Positions 40,862 through 51,401 of a stretch of DNA of 64,000 nucleotides are shown piece after piece. A model generated the notes under the pieces. The model made no database searches. It was not told the origin of the DNA and saw only the letters and a program-made list of their open reading frames with translations. The translations under genes were made by a program, and so were the position numbers. The DNA is taken from assembly GCF_000413315.1 (NCBI RefSeq), contig NZ_KE340297.1, positions 1 through 64,000 of the forward strand, read 5' to 3'. This DNA comes from Propionibacterium sp. oral taxon 192 str. F0372 (lineage in GTDB: Bacteria; Actinomycetota; Actinomycetes; Propionibacteriales; Propionibacteriaceae). Each line of letters begins with the position of its first letter. Position 1 is the stretch's first letter.

Positions 40862-42099
40862 GCACGCGCCTGGCCGGTGCCGGTGACCACGTACTTCGTC
40901 GAGGTCATCTCCGTCAGTCCCATTGGTCCGCGCGCATGCAGTTTCTGGGTGGATATACCGATCTCCGCCCCGAAGCCGAACTCTCCCCCATCAGAAAATC
41001 TGCTGGACGCGTTCACCAACACCACGGCGGCATCCACCTCAGTGGTGAACCGGCGTTCGCTGATGATCGAGGAGGTGATGATGGTCTCCGAATGACCAGT
41101 GCTGTGGGCCCGGATGTGGGCGATGGCCTCATCAAGATCGGCAACCACCTTCAGCGCCAAGTCCAGGGACAGATATTCCCCGTCGTATTCGTCAGGGCTT
41201 GCCGCGACAATCCGGGGATCTAGGCCCATAGAGGCATCGTCCCCGTGGATCGTCACCCCCGCCGCATTCATCGCCTCAACCAAGTCCGGGATGAACTGCT
41301 CCGCGATTGATGCGTGCACCAGCAGAGTCTCCAAGGCATTGCACACGGTAGGACGCTGGATCTTGGCATTGAGGGCAATCCGTAGCGCCATCTGCTGGTC
41401 AGCTGATTCATCAACGAACAGGTGGCAGTTGCCGGTGCCGGTTTCGATCACCGGCACCCTGGAATTGTTCACCACGGCATTGATCAATCCAGCCCCGCCA
41501 CGTGGGATGAGCAGGTCGATGAGCCCTCGTGCCGTCATCATCTCATCGGTTACCTCATGGCCGCCCTCCACTAGGTCCACTGCGTCGGCGGGAAGCCCTG
41601 CGGATGCCAACCCCCCGCGGAGCGCGGCGACAACCACCCGGTTGGTTTCCAAGGCGTGGGAGGAGCCGCGCAGCAGGCAGGCGTTGCCGGTCTTTATGCA
41701 GATGCCCGCCGCATCAGCAGTCACATTCGGTCTGGCCTCATAGATGATCCCGATGACCCCCAGCGGCACCCGGATCTGGTTGATATGTGCCCCGTTGGCC
41801 ATGTCCCAGCCACGGACCACCTCATTGACCGGATCGGCCAAACCGGCCAGCGAACGTAGTCCGGCAACCATGTCGTCGAGACGCTGCGGAGTGAGGGTGA
41901 GCCGGTCGATCATCCAATCAGCGGTACCCGAGTCTCTGACCCGCTGCACGTCGACCTTATTGGCCGCAAGGATCTCCTCAGCGCATTCGACGAGCCGGTC
42001 CGCCATAGCGTGCAAAGCTGCGTCCTTCACCGCTCTGGTGGCCACCGCCAATTCTCGGGATGCGGCCTGTGCGGCACGCGCCTGGGTGTTGACGTCCAT
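40858..42099 (-). CDS. proA: Gamma-glutamyl phosphate reductase
   Basis: A 413-residue NADPH-dependent aldehyde dehydrogenase-fold enzyme of proline synthesis. Visible are [33 protein letters not shown] (region of the catalytic Cys in CNALETLLV), and the C-terminal [27 protein letters not shown] typical of ProA. Separated by 31 bp from proB upstream; with proB it turns glutamate into glutamate semialdehyde. Confidence 0.97.
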   Translation of the reverse strand: MDVNTQARAAQAASRELAVATRAVKDAALHAMADRLVECAEEILAANKVDVQRVRDSGTADWMIDRLTLTPQRLDDMVAGLRSLAGLADPVNEVVRGWDMANGAHINQIRVPLGVIGIIYEARPNVTADAAGICIKTGNACLLRGSSHALETNRVVVAALRGGLASAGLPADAVDLVEGGHEVTDEMMTARGLIDLLIPRGGAGLINAVVNNSRVPVIETGTGNCHLFVDESADQQMALRIALNAKIQRPTVCNALETLLVHASIAEQFIPDLVEAMNAAGVTIHGDDASMGLDPRIVAASPDEYDGEYLSLDLALKVVADLDEAIAHIRAHSTGHSETIITSSIISERRFTTEVDAAVVLVNASSRFSDGGEFGFGAEIGISTQKLHARGPMGLTEMTSTKYVVTGTGQARA

Positions 42100-42130
42100 G
42101 CGGCAACACTAATGCCGCTGGACGGCGATC

Positions 42131-43282
42131 TCACAAGCTGTGGTCGAGGGCGACCATGACGTCACGATGCACCACCGCACGCTCGAAGCCTGCTCCCAGG
42201 TCATCGGCCATCTCCCGGGAACGGCGCCCCAGCATCGCCGGCAGGTCAACGCTGGAGAAACTCACCAAACCCCTGACAATCGCTTTCCCATCCGGGGTGA
42301 TAATGTCCACCGGGTCACCGGCGACGAATGTTCCCTCGACGCGGCGAATGCCCGCAGCAAGCAGCGAGGCATTCCTCTCAGTAAGCGCTCTCACCGCTCC
42401 CTGATCTACATGCAGACTCCCACGAGCCACCGACGCATGAGCAAGCCACAGCAGTCTGCGAGGCCGACGACGGTCAATCGGGGAGAAGGTGGTACCGGTA
42501 GATTGCCCGCCCAGCACGTCGGTGAGCCTGGCCGCATTGGCGAGCACCACAGGGATTCCCGCAGCAGTGGCGATCTGGGCCGCCTGCAGTTTGGTCGTCA
42601 TGCCGCCGGTGCCGATAGCCGAACCCACTCGGTGGGTGTCGACGGTGAGTTCCTCCACATCAGCCACATGGGAGATTGGCTCGGAATCCGGCTCATCGGG
42701 GTGGGCAGTGTACAGGCACTCCACATCGGACAACAGCACCAGGGCATCTGCCCGGACGAGTTGGGCCACCAGCGCGGCCAGCCGGTCGTTGTCACCGAAG
42801 CGGATCTCGTGGGTGGCCACCGCATCGTTCTCGTTGACCACCGGAACCGCACCCATCTTCAGCAAGGTGCCCAGCGAGCGCAGGGCGTTGGCGTAGGTCT
42901 CCTGCCGGGTCACATCCTCGACGGTCAGCAGTAATTGCGCGGCAAGGATTCCCCGGGCATGAAAGCGGTCGGCGTAGTGCTGCATCAGTACCCCCTGACC
43001 CACTGCGGCAGCCGCCTGCTGATGGGCCAAGTCCCGGGGCCGACGCCGCAACCCCAAGGGTTTCAGCCCTGCAGCGATGGCACCGGAGGTGACCAGCACG
43101 ACATCCCGGCCGCCATCGTGGAAATCAGCCAAAGCGTCGACCAACCGACTGAGCTTCTCCTCGTCGAGCCCACCCGTCTCAGCACTCAGCGAGGAAGACC
43201 CGACCTTGACCACGATGCGCCGGGCATCACGTACCGCTGCCCGGACATCGGGTTCTGCAAGCCAGATCTCTTCCTCGCTCAC
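42131..43282 (-). CDS. proB: Glutamate 5-kinase
   Basis: A 383-residue amino acid kinase with a C-terminal PUA domain, the long form of ProB. N-terminal [12 protein letters not shown] and [15 protein letters not shown] are substrate sites, [15 protein letters not shown] and [13 protein letters not shown] the ATP region, and the PUA domain occupies ~residues 285-375. GTG start in a 4-nt GTGA overlap with the obg stop. It catalyses the first, feedback-regulated step of proline synthesis. Confidence 0.96.
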   Translation of the reverse strand: MSEEEIWLAEPDVRAAVRDARRIVVKVGSSSLSAETGGLDEEKLSRLVDALADFHDGGRDVVLVTSGAIAAGLKPLGLRRRPRDLAHQQAAAAVGQGVLMQHYADRFHARGILAAQLLLTVEDVTRQETYANALRSLGTLLKMGAVPVVNENDAVATHEIRFGDNDRLAALVAQLVRADALVLLSDVECLYTAHPDEPDSEPISHVADVEELTVDTHRVGSAIGTGGMTTKLQAAQIATAAGIPVVLANAARLTDVLGGQSTGTTFSPIDRRRPRRLLWLAHASVARGSLHVDQGAVRALTERNASLLAAGIRRVEGTFVAGDPVDIITPDGKAIVRGLVSFSSVDLPAMLGRRSREMADDLGAGFERAVVHRDVMVALDHSL

Positions 43283-44802
43283 TCCTCCTCCTCGAAATCG
43301 CTTGCCAGATCGGCCACCAAAGCCTGGCGACGGGCCTCACGCCAGTCGGTACTCCCGTCGGCCATGAGAACCTCGCGCGAGGCGTGATACTCAGCATCAA
43401 GCTCCCGGCGACGCTGCACCGAGGGACGTACCTGCTCCAGACGTTCGTCCCGGCCCCGGCGGGCAAGCAGTTCGGCGCCAGCTTCAATCTGCGGAACGAA
43501 GTCGAAGACCACCGGGTTCTCCCCCGCCCCAATCGCCACTGCGTCGCCGGGAACCGCACCCAGGGCGATTAGTTCCGCCTCGACACCCAACCGGTTGAGC
43601 CGATCGGCCAGGTAACCCACCGCCTCGTCGTTGCTGAAATCGGTCTGCCGCACCCACCGTTCGGGTTTGGCGCCGCGTACCCGCCACACCTTCCCGCCCA
43701 TACCGTCGCCCTGGCGTTTGATGGTGAAGCCCTTGCCCTCATCAACCGGCGTCGGCCGCAACACGGTCCGCGGTGTGGGGGTTTCAGCGACCTGGGTACG
43801 GCGTTCGGAGACCAAGGCCGCCATCGCGAAGATCAGCTCGGTGAGACCCTCGGAGGTCTTGGCGGAAATCGGGAATACCCGGTATCCGCGCACCTCCAGT
43901 TCGGGGGTGACGATCTCTGCCATGTCCTTGGCGTCGGGCACGTCGATCTTGTTCAGGGCTACCAGCCTGGGACGGTCATCCAATTCGCCATGGTTGGTGA
44001 GTTCGGCCTCGATGATGTCCAGGTCGCCGAGAGGTTCACGGCCCGGTTCCCAGGTCGCGCAGTCGATGACATGCACGATCGCCAAGCACCGTTCGATGTG
44101 TCTCAGAAACTCGTGCCCCAGCCCTTTGCCCAGCGATGCACCCTCAATGAGCCCGGGCACGTCGGCGACGGTGAAAGTTACTTCGCCTGCGACGACCACC
44201 CCGAGGTTCGGCACCAAGGTAGTGAAGGGATAATCGGCGATCTTTGGTTTGGCTGCCGAGATCGCCGCGATCAGCGACGACTTCCCCGAGGAGGGGAAAC
44301 CGACCAGCCCGACATCGGCCAGCACCTTGAGTTCCAGGTCGATGATCCTGGCCTGCCCTTCCTCTCCGAGCAGGGCGAAACCGGGGGCCTTGCGGGTCGC
44401 CGACGCTAGAGCCGCATTGCCCAGCCCACCCTTACCGCCCAGGGCAACGACGACTTGGTCCGCCACCCCAAGATCAGCCAGCAATTCACCGCTCTCGTGA
44501 TCCGTAACAACAGTCCCGGCGGGCACAGGCAGTATGACATCCTCGCCATTTGCTCCCTGCCGATGACCACCCATCCCCGGCTGACCGTTGGAAGCCTTGC
44601 GCTGAGACCGGCGATGGTAGTCGACTAGGGTTGTCAGCCCAGGATCAACGCGCAGGATAACCGAACCCCCGTCTCCTCCATTACCCCCGTCCGGGCCGCC
44701 CAAGGGCTTGAACTTCTCACGGTGCACCGATGCGCAACCGTTTCCACCGTTGCCTGCAGTCACGGACAGCTGGGCGCGGTCGACGAAAGAAGGAATGGCC
44801 AT
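43279..44802 (-). CDS. obgE: GTPase Obg/CgtA
   Basis: A 507-residue ribosome-associated GTPase. The glycine-rich Obg domain ([19 protein letters not shown]) leads to the G domain: G1 [10 protein letters not shown]3 [11 protein letters not shown]4 NKID. A C-terminal OCT domain ([21 protein letters not shown]) is followed by an actinobacterial tail of ~60 charged residues. It acts in 50S maturation and stringent control. Cotranscribed with rplU-rpmA upstream and overlapping proB downstream. Confidence 0.97.
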   Translation of the reverse strand: MAIPSFVDRAQLSVTAGNGGNGCASVHREKFKPLGGPDGGNGGDGGSVILRVDPGLTTLVDYHRRSQRKASNGQPGMGGHRQGANGEDVILPVPAGTVVTDHESGELLADLGVADQVVVALGGKGGLGNAALASATRKAPGFALLGEEGQARIIDLELKVLADVGLVGFPSSGKSSLIAAISAAKPKIADYPFTTLVPNLGVVVAGEVTFTVADVPGLIEGASLGKGLGHEFLRHIERCLAIVHVIDCATWEPGREPLGDLDIIEAELTNHGELDDRPRLVALNKIDVPDAKDMAEIVTPELEVRGYRVFPISAKTSEGLTELIFAMAALVSERRTQVAETPTPRTVLRPTPVDEGKGFTIKRQGDGMGGKVWRVRGAKPERWVRQTDFSNDEAVGYLADRLNRLGVEAELIALGAVPGDAVAIGAGENPVVFDFVPQIEAGAELLARRGRDERLEQVRPSVQRRRELDAEYHASREVLMADGSTDWREARRQALVADLASDFEEEE

Positions 44803-44914
44803 GGAACAACTCTAATGGTCGCCCCACAGCACCAACGGGATACCGAATGGTGGGGTGTGCCCACGGCTCCCGATCCCATCGCTCTGCCAACGAAAGCTCT
44901 TCTGGGAACGTGAC

Positions 44915-44944
44915 GAGGGGCCGGTGGAAGACCACCTGCCCCTC
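44915..44944 (-). terminator. Hairpin between rpmA and obg
   Basis: A 7-bp GAGGGGC/GCCCCTC stem (44915-44921 with 44938-44944) enclosing a further GGTGG/CCACC pairing sits in the 161-bp rpmA-obg gap. There is no T run, so it may be a partial attenuator or mRNA stabiliser that lets ribosomal protein mRNA exceed obg mRNA. Confidence 0.4.
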
Positions 44945-44963
44945 TAAGTCATTTGCCTGGCAA

Positions 44964-45221
44964 TCAGACCCCGGTCGGCTCCACATTCACCACACGGCGA
45001 CCACGGCGGGTACCAAAATTCACGGTACCAGCCACCAAAGCGAACAAAGTGTCGTCTCCGCCACGGCCAACGCCCTCACCCGGATGGAAGTGAGTGCCAC
45101 GCTGACGGACGAGAATCTCCCCTGCGTTGACACGCTGACCGCCGAAACGCTTCACGCCGAGGCGCTGCGCGTTGGAATCACGACCATTACGAGAGCTAGA
45201 TGCGCCCTTCTTGTGTGCCAT
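44964..45221 (-). CDS. rpmA: 50S ribosomal protein L27
   Basis: An 85-residue basic protein beginning [20 protein letters not shown], the conserved L27 N-terminus that reaches the peptidyl transferase centre. There is no N-terminal cleavable extension as in Firmicutes. It lies 9 bp after rplU. Confidence 0.98.
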   Translation of the reverse strand: MAHKKGASSSRNGRDSNAQRLGVKRFGGQRVNAGEILVRQRGTHFHPGEGVGRGGDDTLFALVAGTVNFGTRRGRRVVNVEPTGV

Positions 45222-45230
45222 TTCTACTCC

Positions 45231-45539
45231 TCAGCCCTTGATTCCGGTGACCTTCACCTGGGTGTACTTCTGACGGTGCCCCTGGCGCTTCTTGTAACCG
45301 GTCTTGTTCTTGAACTTCAGGATCCGGATCTTCGGCCCCTTGGTCTCGCCGAGAACTTCGGCGGTCACCTTGGCCTTGCCCAGCTTGTCGCTGGCGGTGG
45401 TGATGGCGTCTCCGTCGACCAGCATCAGCGGCTGCAAGGAGATCTCGCTGCCCACCTCGTCGGCGACGCGGTCGATCTCGACGACATCTCCCACGGTCAC
45501 CTTGTGCTGGCGGCCGCCACTGCGCACGATCGCGTACAC
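45231..45539 (-). CDS. rplU: 50S ribosomal protein L21
   Basis: A 102-residue protein starting [18 protein letters not shown] and containing [18 protein letters not shown], diagnostic for L21. The frame is open 31 codons further upstream but the GTG at 45539, preceded by AGGAACGAGAG, gives the standard family length. It leads the rplU-rpmA-obg-proBA-nadD-rsfS gene string. Confidence 0.97.
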   Translation of the reverse strand: MYAIVRSGGRQHKVTVGDVVEIDRVADEVGSEISLQPLMLVDGDAITTASDKLGKAKVTAEVLGETKGPKIRILKFKNKTGYKKRQGHRQKYTQVKVTGIKG

Positions 45540-45565
45540 AACTGACTCACTCTCGTTCCTGCGTC

Positions 45566-45630
45566 TCCGCGATCTGCGGAGCGTCACTTCCAAACTGGAG
45601 AGTGTTCCTCCGAAAAACCGTGGAACACTC
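45566..45630 (-). promoter_or_regulatory. Two hairpins in the rplU leader
   Basis: Upstream of rplU there are two perfect inverted repeats: GAGTGTTCC/GGAACACTC (45600-45608 with 45622-45630) around a loop holding GGTTTTTCGG, and TCCGC/GCGGA (45566-45570 with 45576-45580). They could be an L21 autoregulatory leader or mark the end of rne transcription 98 nt upstream. Confidence 0.4.
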
Positions 45631-45727
45631 AATGCCTACGATGCGCACAACCCACAGGCAGTCGGCCGAAGGCGCACCGAGAACCCATGTTATGTGGCAG
45701 ACCCAGACTGGTCAAACCACGGGCACA

Positions 45728-48511
45728 TCACTGGTCAACCGTCGCCGACTCAGCCACGAGGACGGTTTGTCCCCCACCCTGGTGGGTACCGTCGACCGTC
45801 TCAGCGCCCTGTGCACCAGTCTCAATCTCAATGTGGTGCCGTGCTGCAGCCGCAGCCAGCTTCGCGGTGGCCTGTTTGGCCTCTTCCGATAAGGGTTTGA
45901 CTTGGTTGGCCTGCTTTTCCTCTGATGAGGCGTTTGCGCCACCGTTCGGCTTGCGACGTGAACGGTTGGCATGGGACTTCCCGTTGCGCTCCCCACCGTC
46001 GGCCGGGGCTTGGGATTCCACCGGGTCGTCATGACGAACATAACCGCGCCCACCACAGTGGTCACAGCTGTCTGTGAAGGCCTCAGCCAACCCGGTGCCA
46101 ATCCGTTTGCGGGTCATCTGCACTAGTCCAAGGCTAGTCACCTCGGACACTTGGTGACGGGTACGATCCCGTCCCAAGCATTCAACAAGGCGACGCAACA
46201 AGAGTTCGCGATTTGATGGCAAAACCATGTCGATGAAATCGACGACGATGATGCCGCCCAAGTCACGCAACCTCAACTGACGGACGATCTCCTCCGCGGC
46301 TTCCAAATTGTTGCGGGTGATGGTCTCCTCCAAGTTTCCACCCGCCCCGGTGAACTTGCCGGTGTTGACGTCGATAACCGTCATGGCCTCGGTGCGATCA
46401 ATGACCAGTGAACCGCCGCTGGGCAGGAAGACCTTGCGCTCCAGCCCCTTGTGGATCTGCTCCTCAATGCGAAACTTGACGAATGGATCTCCGTCACTGG
46501 ACTCCCAGTGCTCGAGTCGCTCGCTCAGCCCGGAGGCAACCGAACCGACATAGTCGGAGATCCTCTTCCAAACATCGTTTCGGCCACCGAGTCCCGAGAT
46601 GACCAGCTTCGAGAAATCCTCGGTGAAGGTATCGCGGATGATCCGCAGGGTCAGGTCAGGCTCGGAGTAAAGCAGCTGTGGAGCGCTGCCTTGCTTCGAC
46701 TTTTTCTCAATGGCTTGCCACTGCGCCTTGAGCCGCTCGACATCAGCTACCAGTTCCTCTTGGGTGACGCCTTCCGCTGCGGTACGTACGATCACCGATG
46801 ACTCGGGGGCGACGACCTCCTCCAGGATTCCCTTCAGCCTGCGACGTTCCTGGTCGGGCAGTTTGCGGGAGATACCGGACAAATGCCCGCCAGGCGAGTA
46901 CACGACGTAACGACCAGGGATGGACAGATGACCGGTCAGCCTGGCACCCTTGGCCCCCACCGGATCCTTCGACACTTGGACCAGCACGGTCTGACCGGAT
47001 TTGAAAACCTGTTCCACCTTGCGGGCATCCGACGAGATGTTGAACTGGTCCCAATCCACCTCACCCGCATAGAGGACGGCATTGCGCCCACGGCCGATGT
47101 CGATAAACACAGCCTCCATTGAAGGAAGCACGTTCTGCACCCGGCCCAAGTAGATCGACCCAATGAGGGAGGTCGAGGTGGCCCGGTCGACGTAGTGCTC
47201 CACGAGCACCCCATCCTCGAGAACCGCCAGTTGGGTGTAATCCTCCCGTTGACGCACGAGCATGGTGCGCTCCACGGATTCGCGGCGGGACAGGAACTCG
47301 GCCTCGGTGAGAACAGGAGCGCGGTGCCTGCCTGCAGCGCGGCTGTCCCTGCGACGCTGCTTCTTGGCCTCCAACCGGGTGGATCCCTCGATGCCGGCGA
47401 TCTCGTCGGAAAACTGGCGGGGTTCGCGGATCTTCACCGCCTCGCCTTGCTCGTCATCGCCCGATCCGGAACCGGAACGACGGCGACGGCGACGGCGACG
47501 AGTGGACGATCCGCTCGTGACGGTCTCCCCATCGGCTGCCGGTGATTCGGATTCTGTCTCTGTCTCGGTGACCGGCTCCCCAGCTTCGGTGTCGGTGCCC
47601 TCCGCGGACCCAGAGCGACGTCGCCGGCGTCCGCCACGACGGCGACGGCGACGCGGGGTGGACGATTCCTCGCCATCGGATTCTCCTGCGGCTTCCGTAG
47701 GCTCCTCATCGTCAGTTTCCGATTCTCCGGTCTGCCCGGTGGCATCCTCCTCAATCTGCTCATTAGCATCGTCACCAGCGGCGATGGCCGCGACCAGTGA
47801 AGCCAGCACTTGCTGGGTGTCCACCTCGCCGTCGGCGTTGGTGGGCATCTGCGCACCGATCAAATCCTGGGCGGCCTTCCTGGAGGCCCGGCGCGGCCTG
47901 GTCCTGGCGGCCAACTCCACCGCACTGAGCGCGGCAGCAAGCCCCTCATCGGTTTCCGTGGCCGGGGCATCGGCGGCTTCTTCGACAGCGGAATCTGTCT
48001 CGACCGGAGTGGCCGGGGTACGCCGACGCAGCCGACCGCTACTCACCCGACGGGTGGTCCGCTTGGGGGCCTCCCCGGCGGAAACATCGGATTCGACAAC
48101 TGGAGCAGCTTCATCCGCACTCTCCTGGGCCACTTGCTGGGTTTCTGTGACCTTGCTGGAATCGGAAAGGTGGATGCGCAGCATGGTCTCCTGCGGGATC
48201 GACTCGGAGGCCTGTGGCGCTGCGGTTTCATCGCCATCAATCTGCGACAAGGTCTCGGCAACCGGGATCTCGGTGATCGAGGCACGTCTGGCGCGAGTGG
48301 CGGTCGTCCGTACGTGTGACCGCGTCACCCGCTTGGGAGGCTCAGTCCCTGCGCTCTCGACGGGAGCATTCGCTGCCTCGGTCATCATCGGAGCATCGCT
48401 CGGGGGGCCTGCGGGACGGGTCGAGGATCGGCGTCCCTTAGGCGGGCGCGGCAGGTCGTCGGTGAAATTGTTCGTGGAATTCGAGGTGCTCAAGACATCG
48501 TCGAGCATCAT
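45728..48511 (-). CDS. rne: Ribonuclease E/G
   Basis: A 927-residue endoribonuclease of RNA decay and rRNA processing. The N-terminal ~400 residues are low-complexity, with acidic stretches and Arg-rich blocks (TPRRRRRRGGRRRRRSGS), as in actinobacterial RNase E where scaffold parts sit at the N-terminus. The catalytic core begins near residue 410 (RESVERTMLVRQ), with an S1 domain (YLGRVQNVLPSMEAVFIDIG), the active-site Asp region GGIIVVDFIDM, and the zinc link CDHCGGRG near residue 815. A short lysine/asparagine-rich tail follows. The ATG has a good ribosome site (TAGGAGCC). Very long frames on the other strand are shadows. Confidence 0.96.
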   Translation of the reverse strand: MMLDDVLSTSNSTNNFTDDLPRPPKGRRSSTRPAGPPSDAPMMTEAANAPVESAGTEPPKRVTRSHVRTTATRARRASITEIPVAETLSQIDGDETAAPQASESIPQETMLRIHLSDSSKVTETQQVAQESADEAAPVVESDVSAGEAPKRTTRRVSSGRLRRRTPATPVETDSAVEEAADAPATETDEGLAAALSAVELAARTRPRRASRKAAQDLIGAQMPTNADGEVDTQQVLASLVAAIAAGDDANEQIEEDATGQTGESETDDEEPTEAAGESDGEESSTPRRRRRRGGRRRRRSGSAEGTDTEAGEPVTETETESESPAADGETVTSGSSTRRRRRRRRSGSGSGDDEQGEAVKIREPRQFSDEIAGIEGSTRLEAKKQRRRDSRAAGRHRAPVLTEAEFLSRRESVERTMLVRQREDYTQLAVLEDGVLVEHYVDRATSTSLIGSIYLGRVQNVLPSMEAVFIDIGRGRNAVLYAGEVDWDQFNISSDARKVEQVFKSGQTVLVQVSKDPVGAKGARLTGHLSIPGRYVVYSPGGHLSGISRKLPDQERRRLKGILEEVVAPESSVIVRTAAEGVTQEELVADVERLKAQWQAIEKKSKQGSAPQLLYSEPDLTLRIIRDTFTEDFSKLVISGLGGRNDVWKRISDYVGSVASGLSERLEHWESSDGDPFVKFRIEEQIHKGLERKVFLPSGGSLVIDRTEAMTVIDVNTGKFTGAGGNLEETITRNNLEAAEEIVRQLRLRDLGGIIVVDFIDMVLPSNRELLLRRLVECLGRDRTRHQVSEVTSLGLVQMTRKRIGTGLAEAFTDSCDHCGGRGYVRHDDPVESQAPADGGERNGKSHANRSRRKPNGGANASSEEKQANQVKPLSEEAKQATAKLAAAAARHHIEIETGAQGAETVDGTHQGGGQTVLVAESATVDQ

Positions 48512-48754
48512 GGCTCCTACTGCACCCGTGTGGTGCGGCTCGTCATCGCAGCAGCCCTGCGATCAAAACTTCTGGCACATCCGGTGTCAGCGCATCCCCG
48601 CGCAATCGAACTCTCGTCCGTTCGCAACTGCCCTTGGCATTGCGCGTTGGGCCTCGTTACGTCGCGGTTGGATGGTATCCATCCCGGTGGTGCGCGTCCG
48701 GATGACACGCGTGCCTTCATCACATTGTGCCACAGGCGGACGCGAGTTCATTCT

Positions 48755-49453
48755 TCAGGCAAGTGGATCGGTGATTCGCCCATCAACCAGTGGCCCCTGG
48801 GCCATCCTGGTTGCCCGGGGCGCATCCACCACCGCCACCTCGGGATCGATGGAGATCAGCGCAGCGAAGACATCGTCGGGCCGGACCAGTGGTTCGGTGT
48901 GCCGGAGCACCACCTCGACGCCCATCTCGAGCGTCTTGGCCGCGATCAACGCGGTGCACACATCGAGTATCCGCTTGCCCTTTTTCGATGTCCTGGTCAC
49001 CTCAAGCGAGGATGCAGCGAGCAAACCAGCGATCAATGGAGGAATCGATTCCGAGGGAAATCCGGGAAGTTCGATCTGCCAGGACGAGGCCTGCAACAAC
49101 TGTGGCAACTTCGTAGTAGAAGCCTCCACCACCCGCACCACACGCATCCCCGGCGGAGTCACCTCGTTAAGGGCAACCAGCAGCTTGCCGGGGTCGACGA
49201 CGCTGGCAAGCCCCAGCTCGACGTATTCGGCATAGGAGCCGGTTCCGGTGGGGGCCGCCCCGGCATGGGAAATCCTGGGATGACGGGAGAATCCGGAGGA
49301 ATAGGCCATCGGCACCCGGGCACGACGTAGGACCCGTTCGAGTGCCCGTGAAAGATCACGATGCGAGGCGAATCGGACCGCATCAAGCTTGGTGTACTGG
49401 AGCCGCAGCCGTTGCACCGGTGGCGGGAGTTGGACCGGTTGCCTGCGCGTCAT
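48755..49453 (-). CDS. TIGR03936 family (DUF2344) radical-SAM-associated protein
   Basis: A 232-residue protein: RLQYTKLDAVRFASHRDLSRALERVLRRA and MAYSSGFSRHPRISHAGAAPTGTGSYAEY are the conserved N-terminal blocks of DUF2344. The family always occurs beside a TIGR03960 radical SAM protein, here one base upstream. Its role is unknown, although it has been proposed to work with its partner on RNA or ribosome-related modification because of linkage to rne, rplU and rpmA. Confidence 0.9.
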   Translation of the reverse strand: MTRRQPVQLPPPVQRLRLQYTKLDAVRFASHRDLSRALERVLRRARVPMAYSSGFSRHPRISHAGAAPTGTGSYAEYVELGLASVVDPGKLLVALNEVTPPGMRVVRVVEASTTKLPQLLQASSWQIELPGFPSESIPPLIAGLLAASSLEVTRTSKKGKRILDVCTALIAAKTLEMGVEVVLRHTEPLVRPDDVFAALISIDPEVAVVDAPRATRMAQGPLVDGRITDPLA

Positions 49454-49454
49454 C

Positions 49455-51401
49455 TCACACCAGCTTCGAGTCGGCGACAGTCAAAGGCAGCAACTTCCCT
49501 CCACTGGGGCCAATCTCGATGTCTACCCCCAGGTCGGGACAGACCCCGCAGTCATTGCAGTCATCCCAGCGACAGTCACGTACCGGGGTTCCACTGACCG
49601 CGGCTTGGTATTCGTCCCACAACCAGCCACGATCCAGTCCCAGATGGATGTGGTCCCAGGCCAGCACCTCGGTCATCGGGCGTTCCCGGGTGGTAAACCA
49701 AGCGACATCCACCCCGAATTGGGTGAGCTCCTGTTCTGCGCAGCGCATCCACCGGTCAAAATCAAAGTGCTCGTTCCACCCGTCGAAGACCCCGCCATCA
49801 CGCCAGACGGCTTCGATCACTCGACCAACCCGGCGATCACCACGAGCCAGTAGTCCTTCGACGAGCCCAGGACAACCGTCGGACCAGCGGATGGAGATCG
49901 CCCGGCCACAGGCTCTGTCCTCGCGAACCTTCTGCTTGAGGGCAGCCATCCGCGCATTGGCGGTCTCCGGATCGGTCTGGGCCGCCCACTGGAAGGGAGT
50001 GTGTGGTTTGGGGACGAAGGCGCCGATCGAGATGGTGCAGGCGACATCCCTGCTGCCTGCGGCTCGACGACCGGCCTCGATCACGTTGTGGGCCATGTCT
50101 GCGATGGCCAGCACGTCGTCGCCGGTCTCGGTTGGCAGGCCGCACATGAAATACAGTTTGACCTGCCGCCATCCGGATCCGAAGGCGGTAGTCACGGTGT
50201 CGATGAGGTCCTGTTCCGAGACGTTCTTATTGATCACACGGCGCATCCGTTCGGTACCGCCTTCTGGGGCGAAGGTCAGCCCGGAACGACGCCCATTACG
50301 GGCAAGTTCGGCGGCAAGATCAATGTTGAAGGCATCCACCCTGGTGGAAGGCAGGGACAAGGAGACCTCGCTGCCTTGGTAGCGGTTTGCCAGTTGAGCC
50401 GCGATATCGCCGATTTCCGAGTGATCGGCGCTGGACAACGACAGCAGCCCGACCTCCTCCAAGCCAGTGGCCTCCAGACCACATTCGACCATCTCACCGA
50501 TCACCGGCAGCGAGCGTTCCCGGACGGGGCGGGTGATCATCCCTGCCTGGCAGAATCGGCATCCTCGGGTGCAACCACGGAAGATTTCCACCGAATAGCG
50601 TTCGTGGATCGTCTCCGCCATGGGCACCACCGGCGCCTTCGGATAAGGCCATTGGTCAAGGTCGGTGAGCACCCAGCGCTGCACCTGCAGCGGCACTCCC
50701 GGGCGGTTCGGGGAGACCTTGGCGATTGCTCCGCCAGGACCGTAGGTAACGTCGTAGAAGGCGGGGACGTAGAACTCACCGGTGGCGGCAAGTTGGGCCA
50801 GCAATCCGGTGCGTCCCTCGGGCTTCCCTGCGCGTTTCCATGTGCGCAGGCACCGGGAGAGCTCGGTGACCGCCTGTTCACCGTCGCCCACCACCACGAC
50901 GTCGAGGAAGTCCGCCAAGGGTTCGGGATTGGTGGCGCAGTGCCCACCTGCGACAACAATCGGCATGTCCTCGCCCCGGTCCACAGAATGCACCGGGATT
51001 CCCGCCAGGTCCAAGGCATTGAGCACATTGGTATATACCAGCTCGGTGGCCAGCGAGATGCCCAGCACGTCGAAATCCCGCACCCTTCGATGGGTTTCCA
51101 GACTCAGTAATGGCACTCCCCGGGCACGCATGAGAGCCTCAAGGTCACGATCAACGCTGAATACCCGTTCGGCAGCAACCCACTCGGTTTGGTTGAGCAC
51201 CTCGTACAGGATGGCATTGCCTTGGTTGGGCTGCCCCACCTCGTATAGGTCGGGGTACATCAGAGCCCAGCTCACTTCGATGTCGTTCCAGTTCTTAGCG
51301 ACTGAATTGGTCTCCCCGCCGACGTACTGGACCGGCTTGGCAACGTGGGCCAGCAGGGGTTCGAGTCTGTCGAACCAAGGCTCAGGGGTGTGCTTGTTCA
51401 T
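49455..51401 (-). CDS. TIGR03960 family B12-binding radical SAM protein
   Basis: About 648 residues. The N-terminal half has a cobalamin-binding-like Rossmann domain (DVLGISLATELVYTNVLNAL), followed by a radical SAM domain with the cluster motif C-x3-C-x2-C in GCTRGCRFCQAG, and a C-terminal domain with CNDCGVCPDLG. Substrate unknown. The ATG at 51401 overlaps the end of the CPBP gene by 20 nt. Its need for cobalamin, if real, would link to the B12 genes of this genome. Confidence 0.9.
   Translation of the reverse strand: MNKHTPEPWFDRLEPLLAHVAKPVQYVGGETNSVAKNWNDIEVSWALMYPDLYEVGQPNQGNAILYEVLNQTEWVAAERVFSVDRDLEALMRARGVPLLSLETHRRVRDFDVLGISLATELVYTNVLNALDLAGIPVHSVDRGEDMPIVVAGGHCATNPEPLADFLDVVVVGDGEQAVTELSRCLRTWKRAGKPEGRTGLLAQLAATGEFYVPAFYDVTYGPGGAIAKVSPNRPGVPLQVQRWVLTDLDQWPYPKAPVVPMAETIHERYSVEIFRGCTRGCRFCQAGMITRPVRERSLPVIGEMVECGLEATGLEEVGLLSLSSADHSEIGDIAAQLANRYQGSEVSLSLPSTRVDAFNIDLAAELARNGRRSGLTFAPEGGTERMRRVINKNVSEQDLIDTVTTAFGSGWRQVKLYFMCGLPTETGDDVLAIADMAHNVIEAGRRAAGSRDVACTISIGAFVPKPHTPFQWAAQTDPETANARMAALKQKVREDRACGRAISIRWSDGCPGLVEGLLARGDRRVGRVIEAVWRDGGVFDGWNEHFDFDRWMRCAEQELTQFGVDVAWFTTRERPMTEVLAWDHIHLGLDRGWLWDEYQAAVSGTPVRDCRWDDCNDCGVCPDLGVDIEIGPSGGKLLPLTVADSKLV

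Noticed and set aside
47262-49235. 657-codon plus-strand frame rich in Ser/Arg
   Set aside because: Antisense of the low-complexity part of rne and of the DUF2344 gene; composition is the mirror of the repeats there.
50001-51110. 369-codon plus-strand frame
   Set aside because: Antisense of the TIGR03960 radical SAM gene, with no recognisable domain.
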